NCBI RefSeq assembly: GCF_028437565.1
Contig: NZ_JAMRYR010000003.1
Span: 372,001-436,000, forward strand
Origin: Actinomyces sp. B33
Lineage (GTDB): Bacteria > Actinomycetota > Actinomycetes > Actinomycetales > Actinomycetaceae
Direction: 5' to 3'
DNA length: 64,000 bases
How positions within the stretch are numbered: position 1 is the stretch's first letter; every line of letters starts with the position of its first letter. The notes below the pieces were generated by a model. It saw only the letters and a list, made by a program, of their open reading frames with translations, was not told the DNA's origin and did not search any database. Shown here one piece after another: positions 7,802 to 17,411 of the stretch. A program made the translations under genes and the position numbers.

Positions 7802-9274
7802 TCAGATGCGGCGCATCACGGCGATGAACATGAGGTCCGTGCCGTGCCGGTGATCCCACAGCTGGAGGGTACGGCCCCCTCCCCCGCCGGCGACGCGACC
7901 GGCCCCGGCCGGCAGTTCGAGCGGCTCGGGGGTCAGGGCCCCTGCGATCGCCGGGGCGTCGAGGAGCTCGACGGTTCCGGAGGCGAGGAGGCGCTCGACC
8001 TGGGCGCGCGTTTCGCGGGCGTGGGGCGAGCAGGTGACGTAGACGAGGACGCCGCCCGGGCGGACGAGGTCGACGGCGCGATCGAGGAGCGCCTCCTGGA
8101 GGGCCGTGAGGTCGTCGAGATCGGACTCGGTCCGTCGCCACCGGGATTCGGGGCGCCGGCGCATCGACCCCATGCCCGAGCACGGCGCGTCGACGATCAC
8201 CCGGTCGAAGGACCCGAGGGGCCAGGCCGACCGCGGTCCGCCGAAGGACCTGCCGTCCCCCGAAACGACCTCGACGTTGTCCAGGCCTCGCACGGTCCGC
8301 TCGATGAGACGCGCCCGGTGGGGGTGGACCTCGTTGGCGACGAGGCGAGCCCCCCGCCCGGCGCCCAGCGCGGCCAGGAGCGCGGCCTTGCCGCCGGGAC
8401 CGGCGCACAGGTCGAGCCACTGACGGTCCTGCCCGTCGACGGGCGCGGACGCGGCGACGAGCGCGGCGAGCTGGGAGCCCTCGTCCTGGGCCCCCGCGAG
8501 CCCTTCGCGCACCGACGGCAGGAGGGCGGGGTCCCCGGACTCGATGAGGACCGCCAGATCGGAGACGAAGCCGCGGGCAACCCGGGTCCCGAGGACCTCC
8601 AGGGCCTCGTCGGCCAGGTCCTCGGGATCGATGAGGCCGGGGCGGGCGACGAGGGTGACGACGGGGGCGACGTTGTCGGCGTCGAGGAGGTCGTCGAGCT
8701 CGTCGGCGCCGTACCCGTGGGCGACGAGGGCCTCCTCGAAGGCGCGGACCATCCACTGCGGGTGGGAGGTGCGGACGGCGAGCCGCCCGACGCGGTCCTC
8801 GATGCCGTCGATCATCTCGTCGACGGCGCCGGGCTCGAGACGGGTCAGGGCGCGCAGGACGGCGTTGACCATCCGGGCCGGGCCGTCGGTCAGGTGGCGC
8901 CGGGCGAGGTCGACCGTGGTGGAGACGGCCGCGTGGTCGGGGACGCGCATATCGACGATCTGGTGCGCCCCCAGGCGCAGAAGGTCGACGACCGCGGGGT
9001 CGGTCTGGGCCAGCGGCCTGGTCAGGTGCCGTTCGATGAGCCAGTCGAGGCGCCCCTGGGCGCGCAGGGTCCCGTGGACGAGCTCGGAGGCGAAGGCGGC
9101 GTCACGGGCGTCGAAGCGCTTCTCGCGACGGATGCGCCGCAGGGCCTTGGGCAGGGCGATGTTCGCGAAGGCCCCGTCGGCGCTGACCTGACGGAGGACC
9201 TCGTAGGCGAGCGCGCGGGGGGCGTCGACGTCGCGCAGGGAGCGGTAGCCGTCGGAGTAGCGGCGGGTCGCCAT
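7802..9274 (-). CDS. rsmB: 16S rRNA (cytosine-967-C5) methyltransferase
   Basis: 490 aa. An N-terminal NusB-like RNA-binding domain (about residues 18-165) precedes a NOL1/NOP2/Sun methyltransferase domain with the SAM motif [14 protein letters not shown], the motif IV Cys in [14 protein letters not shown] and the catalytic Cys in [10 protein letters not shown]. These are the two cysteines expected for m5C RNA methyltransferases. It starts 1 nt after the fmt stop, so it belongs to an fmt-rsmB transcript, as in many actinobacteria. The length is typical of the actinobacterial form. Confidence 0.95.
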   Translation of the reverse strand: MATRRYSDGYRSLRDVDAPRALAYEVLRQVSADGAFANIALPKALRRIRREKRFDARDAAFASELVHGTLRAQGRLDWLIERHLTRPLAQTDPAVVDLLRLGAHQIVDMRVPDHAAVSTTVDLARRHLTDGPARMVNAVLRALTRLEPGAVDEMIDGIEDRVGRLAVRTSHPQWMVRAFEEALVAHGYGADELDDLLDADNVAPVVTLVARPGLIDPEDLADEALEVLGTRVARGFVSDLAVLIESGDPALLPSVREGLAGAQDEGSQLAALVAASAPVDGQDRQWLDLCAGPGGKAALLAALGAGRGARLVANEVHPHRARLIERTVRGLDNVEVVSGDGRSFGGPRSAWPLGSFDRVIVDAPCSGMGSMRRRPESRWRRTESDLDDLTALQEALLDRAVDLVRPGGVLVYVTCSPHARETRAQVERLLASGTVELLDAPAIAGALTPEPLELPAGAGRVAGGGGGRTLQLWDHRHGTDLMFIAVMRRI

Positions 9275-9275
9275 G

Positions 9276-10220
9276 TCAGCGCCCTCCCGTCGTGGAGCCG
9301 AGGACGGCGCCGGCGTCCAGCCGGGCGCCGCGCCCCCAGGCCGGGGCGTCCATCCACCCCTTGCCGGCGGGGGCGACGAGTCCGAGCCTGACCTCGCCCG
9401 AGGCGCAGCCGACCCTCACCTCGTTCTTCGTCACGGTGAGGACCCCGACCCCCGGGGAGTCGGAGTCGACGGCGTCGACGGCGCCGAGCTTGAGGCGGCG
9501 CCCGTCCGGCAGGAGCGTGTGGGCCCCGGGATTGGGGCTGACCGCCCGGATCCGCCGGTCGACGGCGTCGGCGGGGGCGGCGAAGTCGATGAAGCCGTCG
9601 TCGGCGTCGAGGCGCCGGGCGTGCGCGAGGCCCTCGGCGTCCTCCTGGGGGACGGCCCGGGCGGTCCCATCGGCGATGGCGTCGACGACGTCGAGGACCT
9701 GGTCGGCGCCCAGGCGGGCCATCCGTTCGAGGAGCTCGCCGGCGGTCTCGTGCCCGATGTCGACGCGCAGGCGGGAGAAGACGGGGCCGGTGTCCAAACC
9801 GGCCTCTAGTTGGAAGACGCAGGAGGCGGTCGCCTGATCGCCGGCGAGGATCGACCATTGGACGGGGGCGGCGCCGCGCCATCGGGGCAGGTCCGAGAAG
9901 TGGAGGTTGATCCAGCCGTGGCGGGGCATGTCGAGGACGCTCTGCGGGACGAGGGCGCCGTAGGCGACGACGACCGCCAGGTCGGCGTCCAGGGCCTCGA
10001 TCCGGCCGGCGATCTCGGGGCTCTTGAGGGACGAGGCCTCGATGACGTCGAGTCCGGCGGACCTGGCCCGTTCGGCGACGGGCGAGGGGGTCAGCCCCCT
10101 CCCCCGGCCGGACCGCGCGGGCGGGCGGGTGAGGACGGCGACGACCTCGTGATCGGAGGAGATCAGGGCATCGAGGGTGGGGACGGCGGCGCCCGGCGTC
10201 CCGGCGAAGATCAAGCGCAC
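9276..10220 (-). CDS. fmt: Methionyl-tRNA formyltransferase
   Basis: 314 aa. It transfers a formyl group from formyl-tetrahydrofolate to initiator Met-tRNA. The N-terminal Rossmann domain starts MRLIFAGTP, and the catalytic region shows WINLHFSDLPRWRGAAPVQW (about residues 107-126) with the conserved Asn and His, then the C-terminal tRNA-binding OB domain. The GTG start follows a TAGGCT box by 6 nt, supporting this start. The rsmB start is 1 nt after its stop. Confidence 0.95.
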   Translation of the reverse strand: MRLIFAGTPGAAVPTLDALISSDHEVVAVLTRPPARSGRGRGLTPSPVAERARSAGLDVIEASSLKSPEIAGRIEALDADLAVVVAYGALVPQSVLDMPRHGWINLHFSDLPRWRGAAPVQWSILAGDQATASCVFQLEAGLDTGPVFSRLRVDIGHETAGELLERMARLGADQVLDVVDAIADGTARAVPQEDAEGLAHARRLDADDGFIDFAAPADAVDRRIRAVSPNPGAHTLLPDGRRLKLGAVDAVDSDSPGVGVLTVTKNEVRVGCASGEVRLGLVAPAGKGWMDAPAWGRGARLDAGAVLGSTTGGR

Positions 10221-10232
10221 CCGGACAGCCTA
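10221..10232 (-). promoter_or_regulatory. Putative leaderless promoter -10 box for fmt-rsmB
   Basis: TAGGCT at 10232-10227 (minus strand), 6 nt, then the GTG of fmt. It lies in the short gap after the priA stop. Confidence 0.5.
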
Positions 10233-10248
10233 GTCGAGGGGCGCGCGG

Positions 10249-12207
10249 TCAGAACAGCTCGGGCGGGTTGACGGTGGCCTTGACGACGCCGAGGCGGCGC
10301 GAGGCCCGGGCGCTCTGGGCGTCGGCGAGCGCGGCGAGCACCCGGTCGGCCTCGTCGCGCCCGGCCCTCAGGAGGGCGCGCACCAGGGGCGTCCCGTCCG
10401 GGGCGGTCCCCGTGTCGACGGTACCGAGGATCTCGGCGCCGACGAGTCCACAGACCTGGGAGACATCGTCGGCGGCGCCGTCCAGGGCGATGATCGAGGC
10501 CGCGGGGAAGAAGCCGAGGGCCTCGCGCTCGTCGAGGAGGCGGTCGGCCGCGTCGACCGGGTCCCACCTGACGAGCGCCTGTCCCATCGCCGGCTCGACC
10601 GCGCCGACGAGGAGCCCGTGGGCGCCGGGGGCCAGCAGCGAGAAGGCGTTGAACCAGCGGCGCATCGCCTCCTGGGGGGCCCACAGCTCCGAGCGCCCCG
10701 CGATGGCGTGGGCATCGAGGACGACGACCCCCGCGTATCCGCCGTCCGCCTCGGGCTCGGCGCCGGCGGTCGCGACGACGACGACGGGCTCGGCGCCGAT
10801 CCGGCGGGTGATCTCGTGGGTGGAGGAGGATTCGAGGACGTCGTGGCCGGCGAGGGTGCGGGCGATCTCCTCGGCGGTTCGCGCCGATCCGACGCGGGCG
10901 GCGCGCATCCGTGTGCCGGAGCAGGCGGGGCATCGCCATTCCAGGGGCTCCCTGCCGCACCATCGGCACGAGTAGGACCCGTCGCCTCCCCCGCCCAGAG
11001 GACCGGAGCATTGGGGGCACCGGGCGAGCGCCCGGCATCTGTCGCACGAGACGATCGGCGCGTACCCGGAGGAGGCGACCTGGATCAGCACGGGGCCGCG
11101 CTCGAGGGAGGAGCGGATCAGGCGCAGCGCCCCCGAGGGGATCCGCATCCTCCCCCCGGCGCCCTCGCGCTCCGCCTCCGTCTGCCCGTGCAGGTGGATC
11201 TTCGGGGCCAGGGCCCTGCGGGCCCCGGGCGCCGGCTCGAGGGAGGCCGCCCATCCGGAGCGCACGAGGGCCTGGGCCTTGACCGAGCGCGCGTACGCCC
11301 CGCACACGAGGGACGCCCCCTCCAGGTGGGCGCGCTGGACGGCGACGTCGAGGGCGTCGCACCGGGGGCTGCGCTGTTCGAGAAGGCGGTCGTCGCCGTC
11401 GTCCCACACGAGGATCAGGCCGAGGCCGCGCACCGGCGTCCACACGGCCGACCGGGTACCGACGACGAGTCGCGCCCGCCCGAGCTGGGCGTCGAGGTGG
11501 AGCCGGTACCGGTCGGCGGCGGACTGGTCGGATCCGGCCAGGCGCGCATCCGGGTAGGCGGCGACGAGGCGGGCGTGGAGGTCCTCGGCCTGGCGGACGG
11601 TCGGGACGACGACGATCATCGAGCGCGACGAGGCGAGGCAGGCGGCGACGAGCTCGTCGATCTGCTCGAGGCGGTTCGGCGCCAGGGCCGACCAGACCGC
11701 TCTGGGCGACTCGCCGCTGGCGATCCTGCGGATCAGCGCGGGCCCGGCCCCGTGGGAGGCCCATGCGGCGCCCGCGGGCGGGTCGGGGGCCTCGGCGGGC
11801 GGCGGCGGGGCCTGGGCGAGAACGGCCCTCTCCGTGGCCGCGTGGCGGGCGGGGACCGCTAGGGACAGCACCTGGGGCATCGTCGACGCGTGACGGTCCG
11901 CGATGCGCCTGGCGAGGGCGGCGGTCGACGGGGCGAGGACCGGCAGCGAGGAGACGACGGCCTCCACCGGCTCGAGGCGACCGGCCGGGACGATCCGATC
12001 CCGCGACAGGATCCACCCGGTCCTGCGGCGCCCGGCCAGGCGGATCCTGACGAGGCGGCCCGGTTGAGCGGAATCGTCGAGCTCGTCGGGGACGCGGTAG
12101 TCGAGGGGCCGATCGAGGTGAGGCAGATCCGTGTCGACGAGGACGCGGGCGACGTCGACGGGCCGAGCATCTGGGCTCAGTCCGTCGAGGGTCTCCTGCA
12201 CGTCCAT
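10249..12207 (-). CDS. priA: PriA-like primosomal protein N', helicase motifs degenerate
   Basis: 652 aa protein aligned by its N-terminal DNA-binding domain (RPLDYRVPDEL) and its zinc-binding region, where all four Cys pairs are kept (SCDRC, RCPQC, SCRWC, RCPAC; about residues 395-440). The helicase motor is eroded: the Walker A position has no GxGKT, and the DEEH box position reads WDDGDD. Actinobacterial PriA proteins are known to have lost these residues, so it may load replication-restart proteins without unwinding DNA. It sits between the VKOR gene and fmt, as in other actinobacteria. Family identity is good; helicase activity is doubtful. Confidence 0.88.
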   Translation of the reverse strand: MDVQETLDGLSPDARPVDVARVLVDTDLPHLDRPLDYRVPDELDDSAQPGRLVRIRLAGRRRTGWILSRDRIVPAGRLEPVEAVVSSLPVLAPSTAALARRIADRHASTMPQVLSLAVPARHAATERAVLAQAPPPPAEAPDPPAGAAWASHGAGPALIRRIASGESPRAVWSALAPNRLEQIDELVAACLASSRSMIVVVPTVRQAEDLHARLVAAYPDARLAGSDQSAADRYRLHLDAQLGRARLVVGTRSAVWTPVRGLGLILVWDDGDDRLLEQRSPRCDALDVAVQRAHLEGASLVCGAYARSVKAQALVRSGWAASLEPAPGARRALAPKIHLHGQTEAEREGAGGRMRIPSGALRLIRSSLERGPVLIQVASSGYAPIVSCDRCRALARCPQCSGPLGGGGDGSYSCRWCGREPLEWRCPACSGTRMRAARVGSARTAEEIARTLAGHDVLESSSTHEITRRIGAEPVVVVATAGAEPEADGGYAGVVVLDAHAIAGRSELWAPQEAMRRWFNAFSLLAPGAHGLLVGAVEPAMGQALVRWDPVDAADRLLDEREALGFFPAASIIALDGAADDVSQVCGLVGAEILGTVDTGTAPDGTPLVRALLRAGRDEADRVLAALADAQSARASRRLGVVKATVNPPELF

Positions 12208-12246
12208 GCCCCCATTGGACCACGAGGCGCGGGCATCTGCGTCGCC

Positions 12247-12855
12247 TCAGCTCAGGAGATCGACCCCGTAGCCGGCGACGAGCATCGCGGCGATGACGAA
12301 CAGGACGAGGCCGGTGATCGCCCAGTCCAGGCCCTGCCCGACGAAGCGACGGACGGCCGGAGCCGCCGGGATCACGCCCTCGCGGACGTTGATCCGGGTC
12401 AGGCCGGCGAACACGAGGGTCGTCGTCGCGGTGATGAGGAGGCACCACGGGCACAGCGCGTGGATGACGAAGTACGACTGGCTGAAGAGCCAGTAGGCGA
12501 AGACCAGGGCGACCGTGTACAGGAGATTCGCCCCGAGCATGTACCACCGGGGGAATCGCACTCCCGCGAAGAGCGCCACCGAGATCGCCAGGACCACCGA
12601 CTCGAAGAGGATCCCGAGGAAGGCGTTGGGGAACCCGAAGACCTGCGCCTGGGGGGTCAGGGCGACCGTCGAGCACGACAGCACCGACGAGACGTCGCAG
12701 GCGAAGGTCGCCGACGAGTCCTGGGCCAGGCGCCACGCCTCGATCGACAGGACGAGGGACGCGATCAGCCCGAGAACCCCGGAGACGGCCATCTCCACGG
12801 CGGTGCGCCGGCGCCAGCGCAGCTCTCGGTCATCCCACCCGCCGGGCGCGCTCAT
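12247..12855 (-). CDS. Vitamin K epoxide reductase (VKOR) family membrane oxidoreductase
   Basis: 202 aa from the ATG at 12855, which overlaps the metK stop as ATGA. It has four to five hydrophobic helices. The loop Cys pair lies in [12 protein letters not shown] (about residues 43-54) and the active-site CxxC in ALCPWCLL (about 132-139), as in bacterial VKOR proteins that re-oxidise DsbA-type thiol oxidases using quinone. It therefore probably supports disulfide formation outside the membrane. No secreted DsbA is next to it. The length fits stand-alone actinobacterial VKORs. Confidence 0.93.
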   Translation of the reverse strand: MSAPGGWDDRELRWRRRTAVEMAVSGVLGLIASLVLSIEAWRLAQDSSATFACDVSSVLSCSTVALTPQAQVFGFPNAFLGILFESVVLAISVALFAGVRFPRWYMLGANLLYTVALVFAYWLFSQSYFVIHALCPWCLLITATTTLVFAGLTRINVREGVIPAAPAVRRFVGQGLDWAITGLVLFVIAAMLVAGYGVDLLS

Positions 12856-14039
12856 CGCATCGCCCCGATCAGGGCGTCGACGCGCGAGACGTCCTCCCAC
12901 GGCAGGCCCTCGCGCCCGAAGTGCCCGTAGGCGGCGGTGCGCCGGTAGATCGGCCGCTTGAGGTCGAGGTCCTCGATCATACCGAGGGGCCGCCAGTCGA
13001 AGACCTCCTCGACTGCCCGGGAGATCGCCGCGTCGTCGGCGGCTCCGGTGCCGAACGTGTCGATGTACAGGCCGACAGGTCGGGCCCGTCCGATGGCGTA
13101 GGCGAGTTGGATCTCGCAGCGCGAGGCGAGTCCGGCGGCGACGACGGTCTTGGCCGCCCAGCGGGCCGCGTAGGCGGCGGAGCGATCGACTTTCGACGGG
13201 TCTTTGCCGGAGAAGGCGCCGCCCCCGTGGCGGGCCATGCCGCCGTAGGTGTCGACGATGATCTTGCGCCCGGTCAGGCCCGCATCGCCCGTGGGCCCCC
13301 CGACGACGAAGCGCCCCGAGGGGTTGACGAGGACGTCCATGCCCGACGTCGCCAGATCGAGGCCGCACCCGTCGACGACGGGGCGGACCACGTGGTCGCG
13401 GATCGCCGCGTCGAGCGCGGCCCGGGAGAGGTCCTCGTCGTGCTGGGTCGACACGACGACGGTGTCGATCCCAATCGGTCGGCCGTCGGCGTAGGCGAGG
13501 GTCACCTGCGTCTTCCCGTCGGGGCGCAGGCCCTCGACCTCACCGGATTTGCGCACGGCGGCGAGGCGCTCGGCGAGACGGTGGGCGAGCCAGATCGGCG
13601 CGGGCATGAGGTCGGGGGTGTCGTCGCAGGCGTAGCCGAACATCAGCCCCTGGTCGCCGGCCCCCTGGGCGTCGCGCGGGTCGTGGGAGGTCCCGTCGCG
13701 GACCTCGAGGGAGCGCGACACCCCCCCGTCGATGTCGGGGCTCTGCTGGCCGATGGAGATGGACACGCCGCAGGAGGCGCCGTCGAAACCGACGCGCGAG
13801 GACGTGTACCCGATGTCGAGGATCTCCCGCCGGACGATCTCGGGGATCTCGACGTACTCCGAGCAGGTGACCTCGCCGGCCACATGGACGAGGCCCGTCG
13901 TGACCATCGTCTCGACGGCGACCCTCGACTCGGGGTCCGCGGCGAGGAGGGCGTCGAGGATCGCATCCGAGATGCGATCGCACACCTTATCCGGGTGCCC
14001 CTCGGTGACTGACTCTGACGTGAAAAGCTGGCGACTCAC
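12852..14039 (-). CDS. metK: S-adenosylmethionine synthetase
   Basis: 395 aa. It makes SAM from methionine and ATP. Family motifs are [20 protein letters not shown] at the N-terminus, [13 protein letters not shown], and [19 protein letters not shown] near residue 265. The GTG at 14039 overlaps the coaBC stop as GTGA and lies 6 nt after a TACGAT box, so it may be both coupled to coaBC and independently transcribed. The upstream open frame is not part of the protein, since the family starts at this point. Confidence 0.97.
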   Translation of the reverse strand: MSRQLFTSESVTEGHPDKVCDRISDAILDALLAADPESRVAVETMVTTGLVHVAGEVTCSEYVEIPEIVRREILDIGYTSSRVGFDGASCGVSISIGQQSPDIDGGVSRSLEVRDGTSHDPRDAQGAGDQGLMFGYACDDTPDLMPAPIWLAHRLAERLAAVRKSGEVEGLRPDGKTQVTLAYADGRPIGIDTVVVSTQHDEDLSRAALDAAIRDHVVRPVVDGCGLDLATSGMDVLVNPSGRFVVGGPTGDAGLTGRKIIVDTYGGMARHGGGAFSGKDPSKVDRSAAYAARWAAKTVVAAGLASRCEIQLAYAIGRARPVGLYIDTFGTGAADDAAISRAVEEVFDWRPLGMIEDLDLKRPIYRRTAAYGHFGREGLPWEDVSRVDALIGAMR

Positions 14040-15262
14040 CGTGCCATCGTAGCGAGTCGATCGGCGATGAGCGCCATCAACCCCTCGGCGACCTCGTCCT
14101 TGCTCCCCGTCAGGCGGGCGGCCCGTCGCCCGTCCGCGTCGACGACGACGACCTCCGTGGGCACGTCCCCGAACCCCACCCCCGGGCCGACCCGGTTGAT
14201 CGCGAGGAGGTCGGCGCCCTTGCGCCGCGCCTTGGCGATCCCGCGGTCGAGGACCTGCTCGTCGGTGCCGGTCTCCGCGGCGAAGCCCATGACGACTGCG
14301 GGCCGGTCCTCGCCGTTCGTGATCGCGGCGAGGACGTCGACGGTCCGTTCGAGGACGATCGTCGGCGCGTCGGTCGAGGACGGGTCCTTCTTGATCTTCT
14401 CGGGGGCAACGCTCGCCGGCCGGAAGTCGGCGACGGCCGCCGCCATGACGACGGCGTCGCACGAGGCCAGGCGGCTGAGGACCTCCCTCTCGACGTCCGC
14501 GGCGCGGGGCGCCGCCACGACCTCCACGCCCGGCGGGAGGGCGGACAGGACGTCGGCGCCGACATTCGACTCGATGAGGACCACGTGGGCGCCCCGAGAG
14601 CTCGCGGCCGCGGCGAGGGCGACGCCCTGGCGGCCCGACGAGGAGTTGCCGATGAAGCGAACCGGATCGATCGGCTCGTGAGTGCCGCCGGCGCTGATGA
14701 GGACCGTGCGTCCGGCGAGGTCGGCGGCCGGGGCGTCGTCGAGGAGGCGGATCGCCCGATCCGCGATCCGCTCGGGATCGGGCAGGCGCCCGACTCCGGA
14801 GTCCCCCGAGCCGAGGGGCCCCGAATCGGGATCGAGGACGGTCATCCCGCGGGCCCGCAGGACGGCGACGTTGTCCCGGGTCGCGGGGCTCAGCCACATC
14901 TGCGTGTGCATCGCGGGGGCCAGGAGCACCGGGCAGCGGCTCGCGAGGATCGTCGTCGTCAGGAGATCGTCGGCCATTCCGGCGCGCAGACGGGCCATGA
15001 AGTCGGCGGTCGCCGGGGCGACGACGACGAGGTCGGCGATCCGGGCGAGTTCGACGTGGTCGGCTCCCGTCGCGTCGAAGACCCCGGTGGGCGCCGGCCG
15101 ACCGGTCAGCCCCTCCCAGGTGGCCGAGCCGACGAACTGGAGGGACGCCGGGGTCGGGACGACCCTGACGTCGTAGCCGGCGCGCTGGAAGCGCCGAACG
15201 AGGAAGGCGCCCTTGTAGGCCGCGATGCCGGCGGTGATGCCGACGACGACCGTGGGCGCCAC
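14036..15262 (-). CDS. coaBC: Bifunctional phosphopantothenoylcysteine decarboxylase / phosphopantothenate-cysteine ligase
   Basis: 408 aa. The N-terminal FMN-binding CoaC half has [30 protein letters not shown] and [10 protein letters not shown] with the catalytic His region. The C-terminal CoaB half has [29 protein letters not shown] and the CTP-site lysines in KIKK. The fusion makes 4'-phosphopantetheine for coenzyme A. The GTG at 15262 gives the standard start [12 protein letters not shown] and is just after the rpoZ stop. It depends on FMN, which links it to the riboflavin import seen at 4993-7015. Confidence 0.95.
   Translation of the reverse strand: MAPTVVVGITAGIAAYKGAFLVRRFQRAGYDVRVVPTPASLQFVGSATWEGLTGRPAPTGVFDATGADHVELARIADLVVVAPATADFMARLRAGMADDLLTTTILASRCPVLLAPAMHTQMWLSPATRDNVAVLRARGMTVLDPDSGPLGSGDSGVGRLPDPERIADRAIRLLDDAPAADLAGRTVLISAGGTHEPIDPVRFIGNSSSGRQGVALAAAASSRGAHVVLIESNVGADVLSALPPGVEVVAAPRAADVEREVLSRLASCDAVVMAAAVADFRPASVAPEKIKKDPSSTDAPTIVLERTVDVLAAITNGEDRPAVVMGFAAETGTDEQVLDRGIAKARRKGADLLAINRVGPGVGFGDVPTEVVVVDADGRRAARLTGSKDEVAEGLMALIADRLATMAR
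14040..14051 (-). promoter_or_regulatory. Possible internal leaderless promoter for metK
   Basis: TACGAT at 14051-14046 (minus strand) inside the end of coaBC, 6 nt before the metK GTG. The sequence also codes for the coaBC C-terminus, so the match may be chance. Confidence 0.35.
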
Positions 15263-15267
15263 GGGGA

Positions 15268-15531
15268 TCAGGCCTCGGACGCCTCGAGGGTGAGCATCCC
15301 CTCGTTGATCTCGCGCAGGGCGACGGCCAGGGGCTTCTCGTCCGGCTCGACGTCGACGACGGGGCCGACGAACTGGATCATGTTCTGCTCGAGTTGGAGG
15401 TTGTAGGAGTTGATCTGCCGGGCGCGGCGGGCCGCGAAGATCACGAGCGCGTACTTCGAGTCGACGTGCTCGAGCAGGTCGTCGATCGGCGGCGACGTGA
15501 TGCCTTCGGGCTGGGCAACGATTCCGGACAT
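15268..15531 (-). CDS. rpoZ: RNA polymerase omega subunit
   Basis: 87 aa from the ATG at 15531, with AGGAGGAG as ribosome site 4 nt upstream. A GTG five codons earlier overlaps that site and is unlikely. The conserved core [19 protein letters not shown] (about residues 27-45) is the omega/Rpb6 signature. Omega helps assemble the beta' subunit. It lies in the usual gmk-rpoZ-coaBC order. Confidence 0.95.
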   Translation of the reverse strand: MSGIVAQPEGITSPPIDDLLEHVDSKYALVIFAARRARQINSYNLQLEQNMIQFVGPVVDVEPDEKPLAVALREINEGMLTLEASEA

Positions 15532-15576
15532 GCGGCTCCTCCTCACACGGTGGCCACTCGGCCACGAGCTGGAAGT

Positions 15577-16134
15577 CTACTCCAGGCCCATGAGGCGGGC
15601 CAGTTCCGCCACGGCCTCGTCCACGTCGTCGTTGATCACAATCGCGTCGAACTCCCCGCTCGCGTCCATCTCGATCCGGGCGGTCTCCAGGCGACGGGCC
15701 CGCTCCTCCTCGTCCTCGGTCCCCCGCCCGACGAGGCGCTCGACGAGGGCCTCCCACGAAGGAGGCGCGAGGAAGACGAACTGGGAGTGCGGCCGGGAGG
15801 CCCGGACCTGGCGGGCCCCGTCCAGATCGATCTCGAGGAGCACGGGACTGCCCGCCTCCAGGGCCTCCTCGACGGGGCGCCGGGGCGTCCCGTACCGGTG
15901 GGCACCGTGGACGAGCGCCCACTCGAGCATCCCCCCGGAGGCGACGAGGGCGTCGAACTCGTCGTCGTCGACGAACCTGTAGTGGACCCCGTCGACCTCG
16001 CCGGGCCGGGGCCTGCGGGTGGTCGCCGACACCGACACGACAACCTCGGGGTGGCGGCGGCGCAACTGCGCGACCACTGTCCCCTTGCCCACGGCGGTCG
16101 GGCCCACGAGCACGGTCAGCTGAGGATTCTCCAT
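15577..16134 (-). CDS. gmk: Guanylate kinase
   Basis: 185 aa. It phosphorylates GMP and dGMP. The P-loop reads [10 protein letters not shown] (about residues 11-20), followed by the GMP-binding segment [20 protein letters not shown] (about 37-56) and [12 protein letters not shown]. The C-terminus is slightly shorter than in proteobacterial enzymes. It follows mihF, the conserved actinobacterial order. The ATG is 6 nt after a CACAAT box that might act as a -10. Confidence 0.96.
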   Translation of the reverse strand: MENPQLTVLVGPTAVGKGTVVAQLRRRHPEVVVSVSATTRRPRPGEVDGVHYRFVDDDEFDALVASGGMLEWALVHGAHRYGTPRRPVEEALEAGSPVLLEIDLDGARQVRASRPHSQFVFLAPPSWEALVERLVGRGTEDEEERARRLETARIEMDASGEFDAIVINDDVDEAVAELARLMGLE

Positions 16135-16161
16135 GGGCCGATTGTGCCACCGGCTCGGATG

Positions 16162-16473
16162 TCAGCCGAATCGCGAGACGAGCCCCCGCCGCTGGATGTG
16201 CCCGAGCCCGCGGATCCTGCGTGAGGGGGCGATCCGGTACTCCTCCATCAGCGCCGCTGCGGTCGTCACGCCGACGCGGGGCAGGGACTCGAGGAGGTCG
16301 ACGACGCGCATCTTGGCGATCGCCTCGTCCTCGTCCGCCAGGTCGAGGACCTCCGAGAGCGCGAGTTCGCGCCCCTTGAGGCGGCTCTTGATCTCGGCGC
16401 GGCGGCGACGGGCGCGTGTCGCCTTCTCATTGGCCAGGGCACGTTGTTCTGCGGTCAGATCGGGAAGCGCCAT
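16162..16473 (-). CDS. mihF: Actinobacterial integration host factor (mIHF)
   Basis: 103 aa, the size of the essential actinobacterial mIHF. The C-terminal DNA-binding region LPRVGVTTAAALMEEYRIAP followed by RRIRGLG (about residues 64-92) is the helix-two-turn-helix-like signature. The N-terminal helix is basic (RARRRRAEIKSRLKGRE). It bends and compacts DNA and takes part in nucleoid structure and phage integration. It precedes gmk by 27 nt and is preceded by an AT-rich promoter-like region. Confidence 0.95.
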   Translation of the reverse strand: MALPDLTAEQRALANEKATRARRRRAEIKSRLKGRELALSEVLDLADEDEAIAKMRVVDLLESLPRVGVTTAAALMEEYRIAPSRRIRGLGHIQRRGLVSRFG

Positions 16474-16484
16474 CGTCTTCTCCT

Positions 16485-16496
16485 CTCACGTGTGAG
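16485..16496. repeat. Inverted repeat CTCAC-GT-GTGAG in the mihF leader
   Basis: Perfect 5-2-5 palindrome about 12 nt before the mihF ATG, next to its AGGAG ribosome site. It could be a small hairpin or an operator. Confidence 0.35.
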
Positions 16497-16510
16497 TCGT
16501 GTCCACACCT

Positions 16511-16525
16511 AATTATGGCATAATT
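16511..16525 (-). promoter_or_regulatory. AT-rich palindrome overlapping an extended -10 box of mihF
   Basis: AATTATG-G-CATAATT is a perfect 7-1-7 palindrome in an otherwise very GC-rich region. On the minus strand it contains TGCCATAAT, an extended -10 type box, about 38 nt upstream of the mihF start. It is probably the promoter of mihF-gmk-rpoZ-coaBC-metK, with a possible operator on top. Confidence 0.5.
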
Positions 16526-16568
16526 CACAGTTCGTGGAGAGGGGAACGAAACGCCGGCTCCGCTCGTC

Positions 16569-17411
16569 TCACAGCCCGGATCGAGCCGCCTCGTAAGCCG
16601 CCCGCAGCCCCTCGACCGACGGCCCCGCCCGCAGGACCGCCCGCGACGACGACGCGAGGACCGCGTGCCCCGCGCCGGCGAAGACCCGCCGCACCTCCTC
16701 GGGGCCCGCCCCCTGCGCGCCGACGCCGGGCGCCAGCAGAGCCCCGTGCAGGCCCGCGAGATCCACCCCCAGGTCCGCCACCGCAGACCCCACCGTCGCC
16801 CCGACGACGACCCCCGCCGGCCCCAGGGACTCGTAGCCGCATTCGGCGTTGAAGGACGCGAGCTCGTCGACGACCGCGGCCGCCACCGACCGGCCGTCCG
16901 CCCCCCGCGCGTGCTGGACGGACGCACCCTCCGGATTCGACGTCAAGGCGAGGACGAACACCCCCCTGCCCGTACCGGCAGCCGCCTCGAGCGCCGGGCG
17001 CAACGACCCCACCCCCAAGTACGGAGACAGCGTCACGGCGTCGCCCGCTAACGGCGACGAATCCGACAAGAACGCCTGCGCGTAGCCGTCCATCGTCGAA
17101 CCGATGTCCCCCCGCTTCGCGTCGACGATGCACAGGGTCCCGGCCTCGCGGCACGCCGCGACGACCTCCTCGAGTACCGCGACGCCGCGCGAGCCGAACC
17201 GCTCGAAGAACGCCGCCTGCGGCTTGAACGCCGCGACCCGTCCGCCCAGGGCCTCGACGACCCGCAGGGAAAACTCCCGCGCGCCGCCGGCGTCGTCCGC
17301 CAGCCCCCACCCGCCCAGGAGGGAGGCGTGTGGGTCGATGCCGACGCACACCCGGCCGTGGGCGCGCATCGCCGCGGCGAGACGATCGCCGAACCCGAGC
17401 CCGCCGCTCAT
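16569..17411 (-). CDS. pyrF: Orotidine 5'-phosphate decarboxylase (actinobacterial type)
   Basis: 280 aa. Last step of UMP synthesis. The catalytic motif [16 protein letters not shown] (about residues 90-105) has the Asp-Lys-Asp array, and VCVGIDPH and the phosphate-binding end LAPGVGAQG are visible. The longer length fits the type 2 family of actinobacteria and fungi. The ATG at 17411 overlaps the carB stop as ATGA; it is the last gene of the pyr operon. Confidence 0.95.
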   Translation of the reverse strand: MSGGLGFGDRLAAAMRAHGRVCVGIDPHASLLGGWGLADDAGGAREFSLRVVEALGGRVAAFKPQAAFFERFGSRGVAVLEEVVAACREAGTLCIVDAKRGDIGSTMDGYAQAFLSDSSPLAGDAVTLSPYLGVGSLRPALEAAAGTGRGVFVLALTSNPEGASVQHARGADGRSVAAAVVDELASFNAECGYESLGPAGVVVGATVGSAVADLGVDLAGLHGALLAPGVGAQGAGPEEVRRVFAGAGHAVLASSSRAVLRAGPSVEGLRAAYEAARSGL

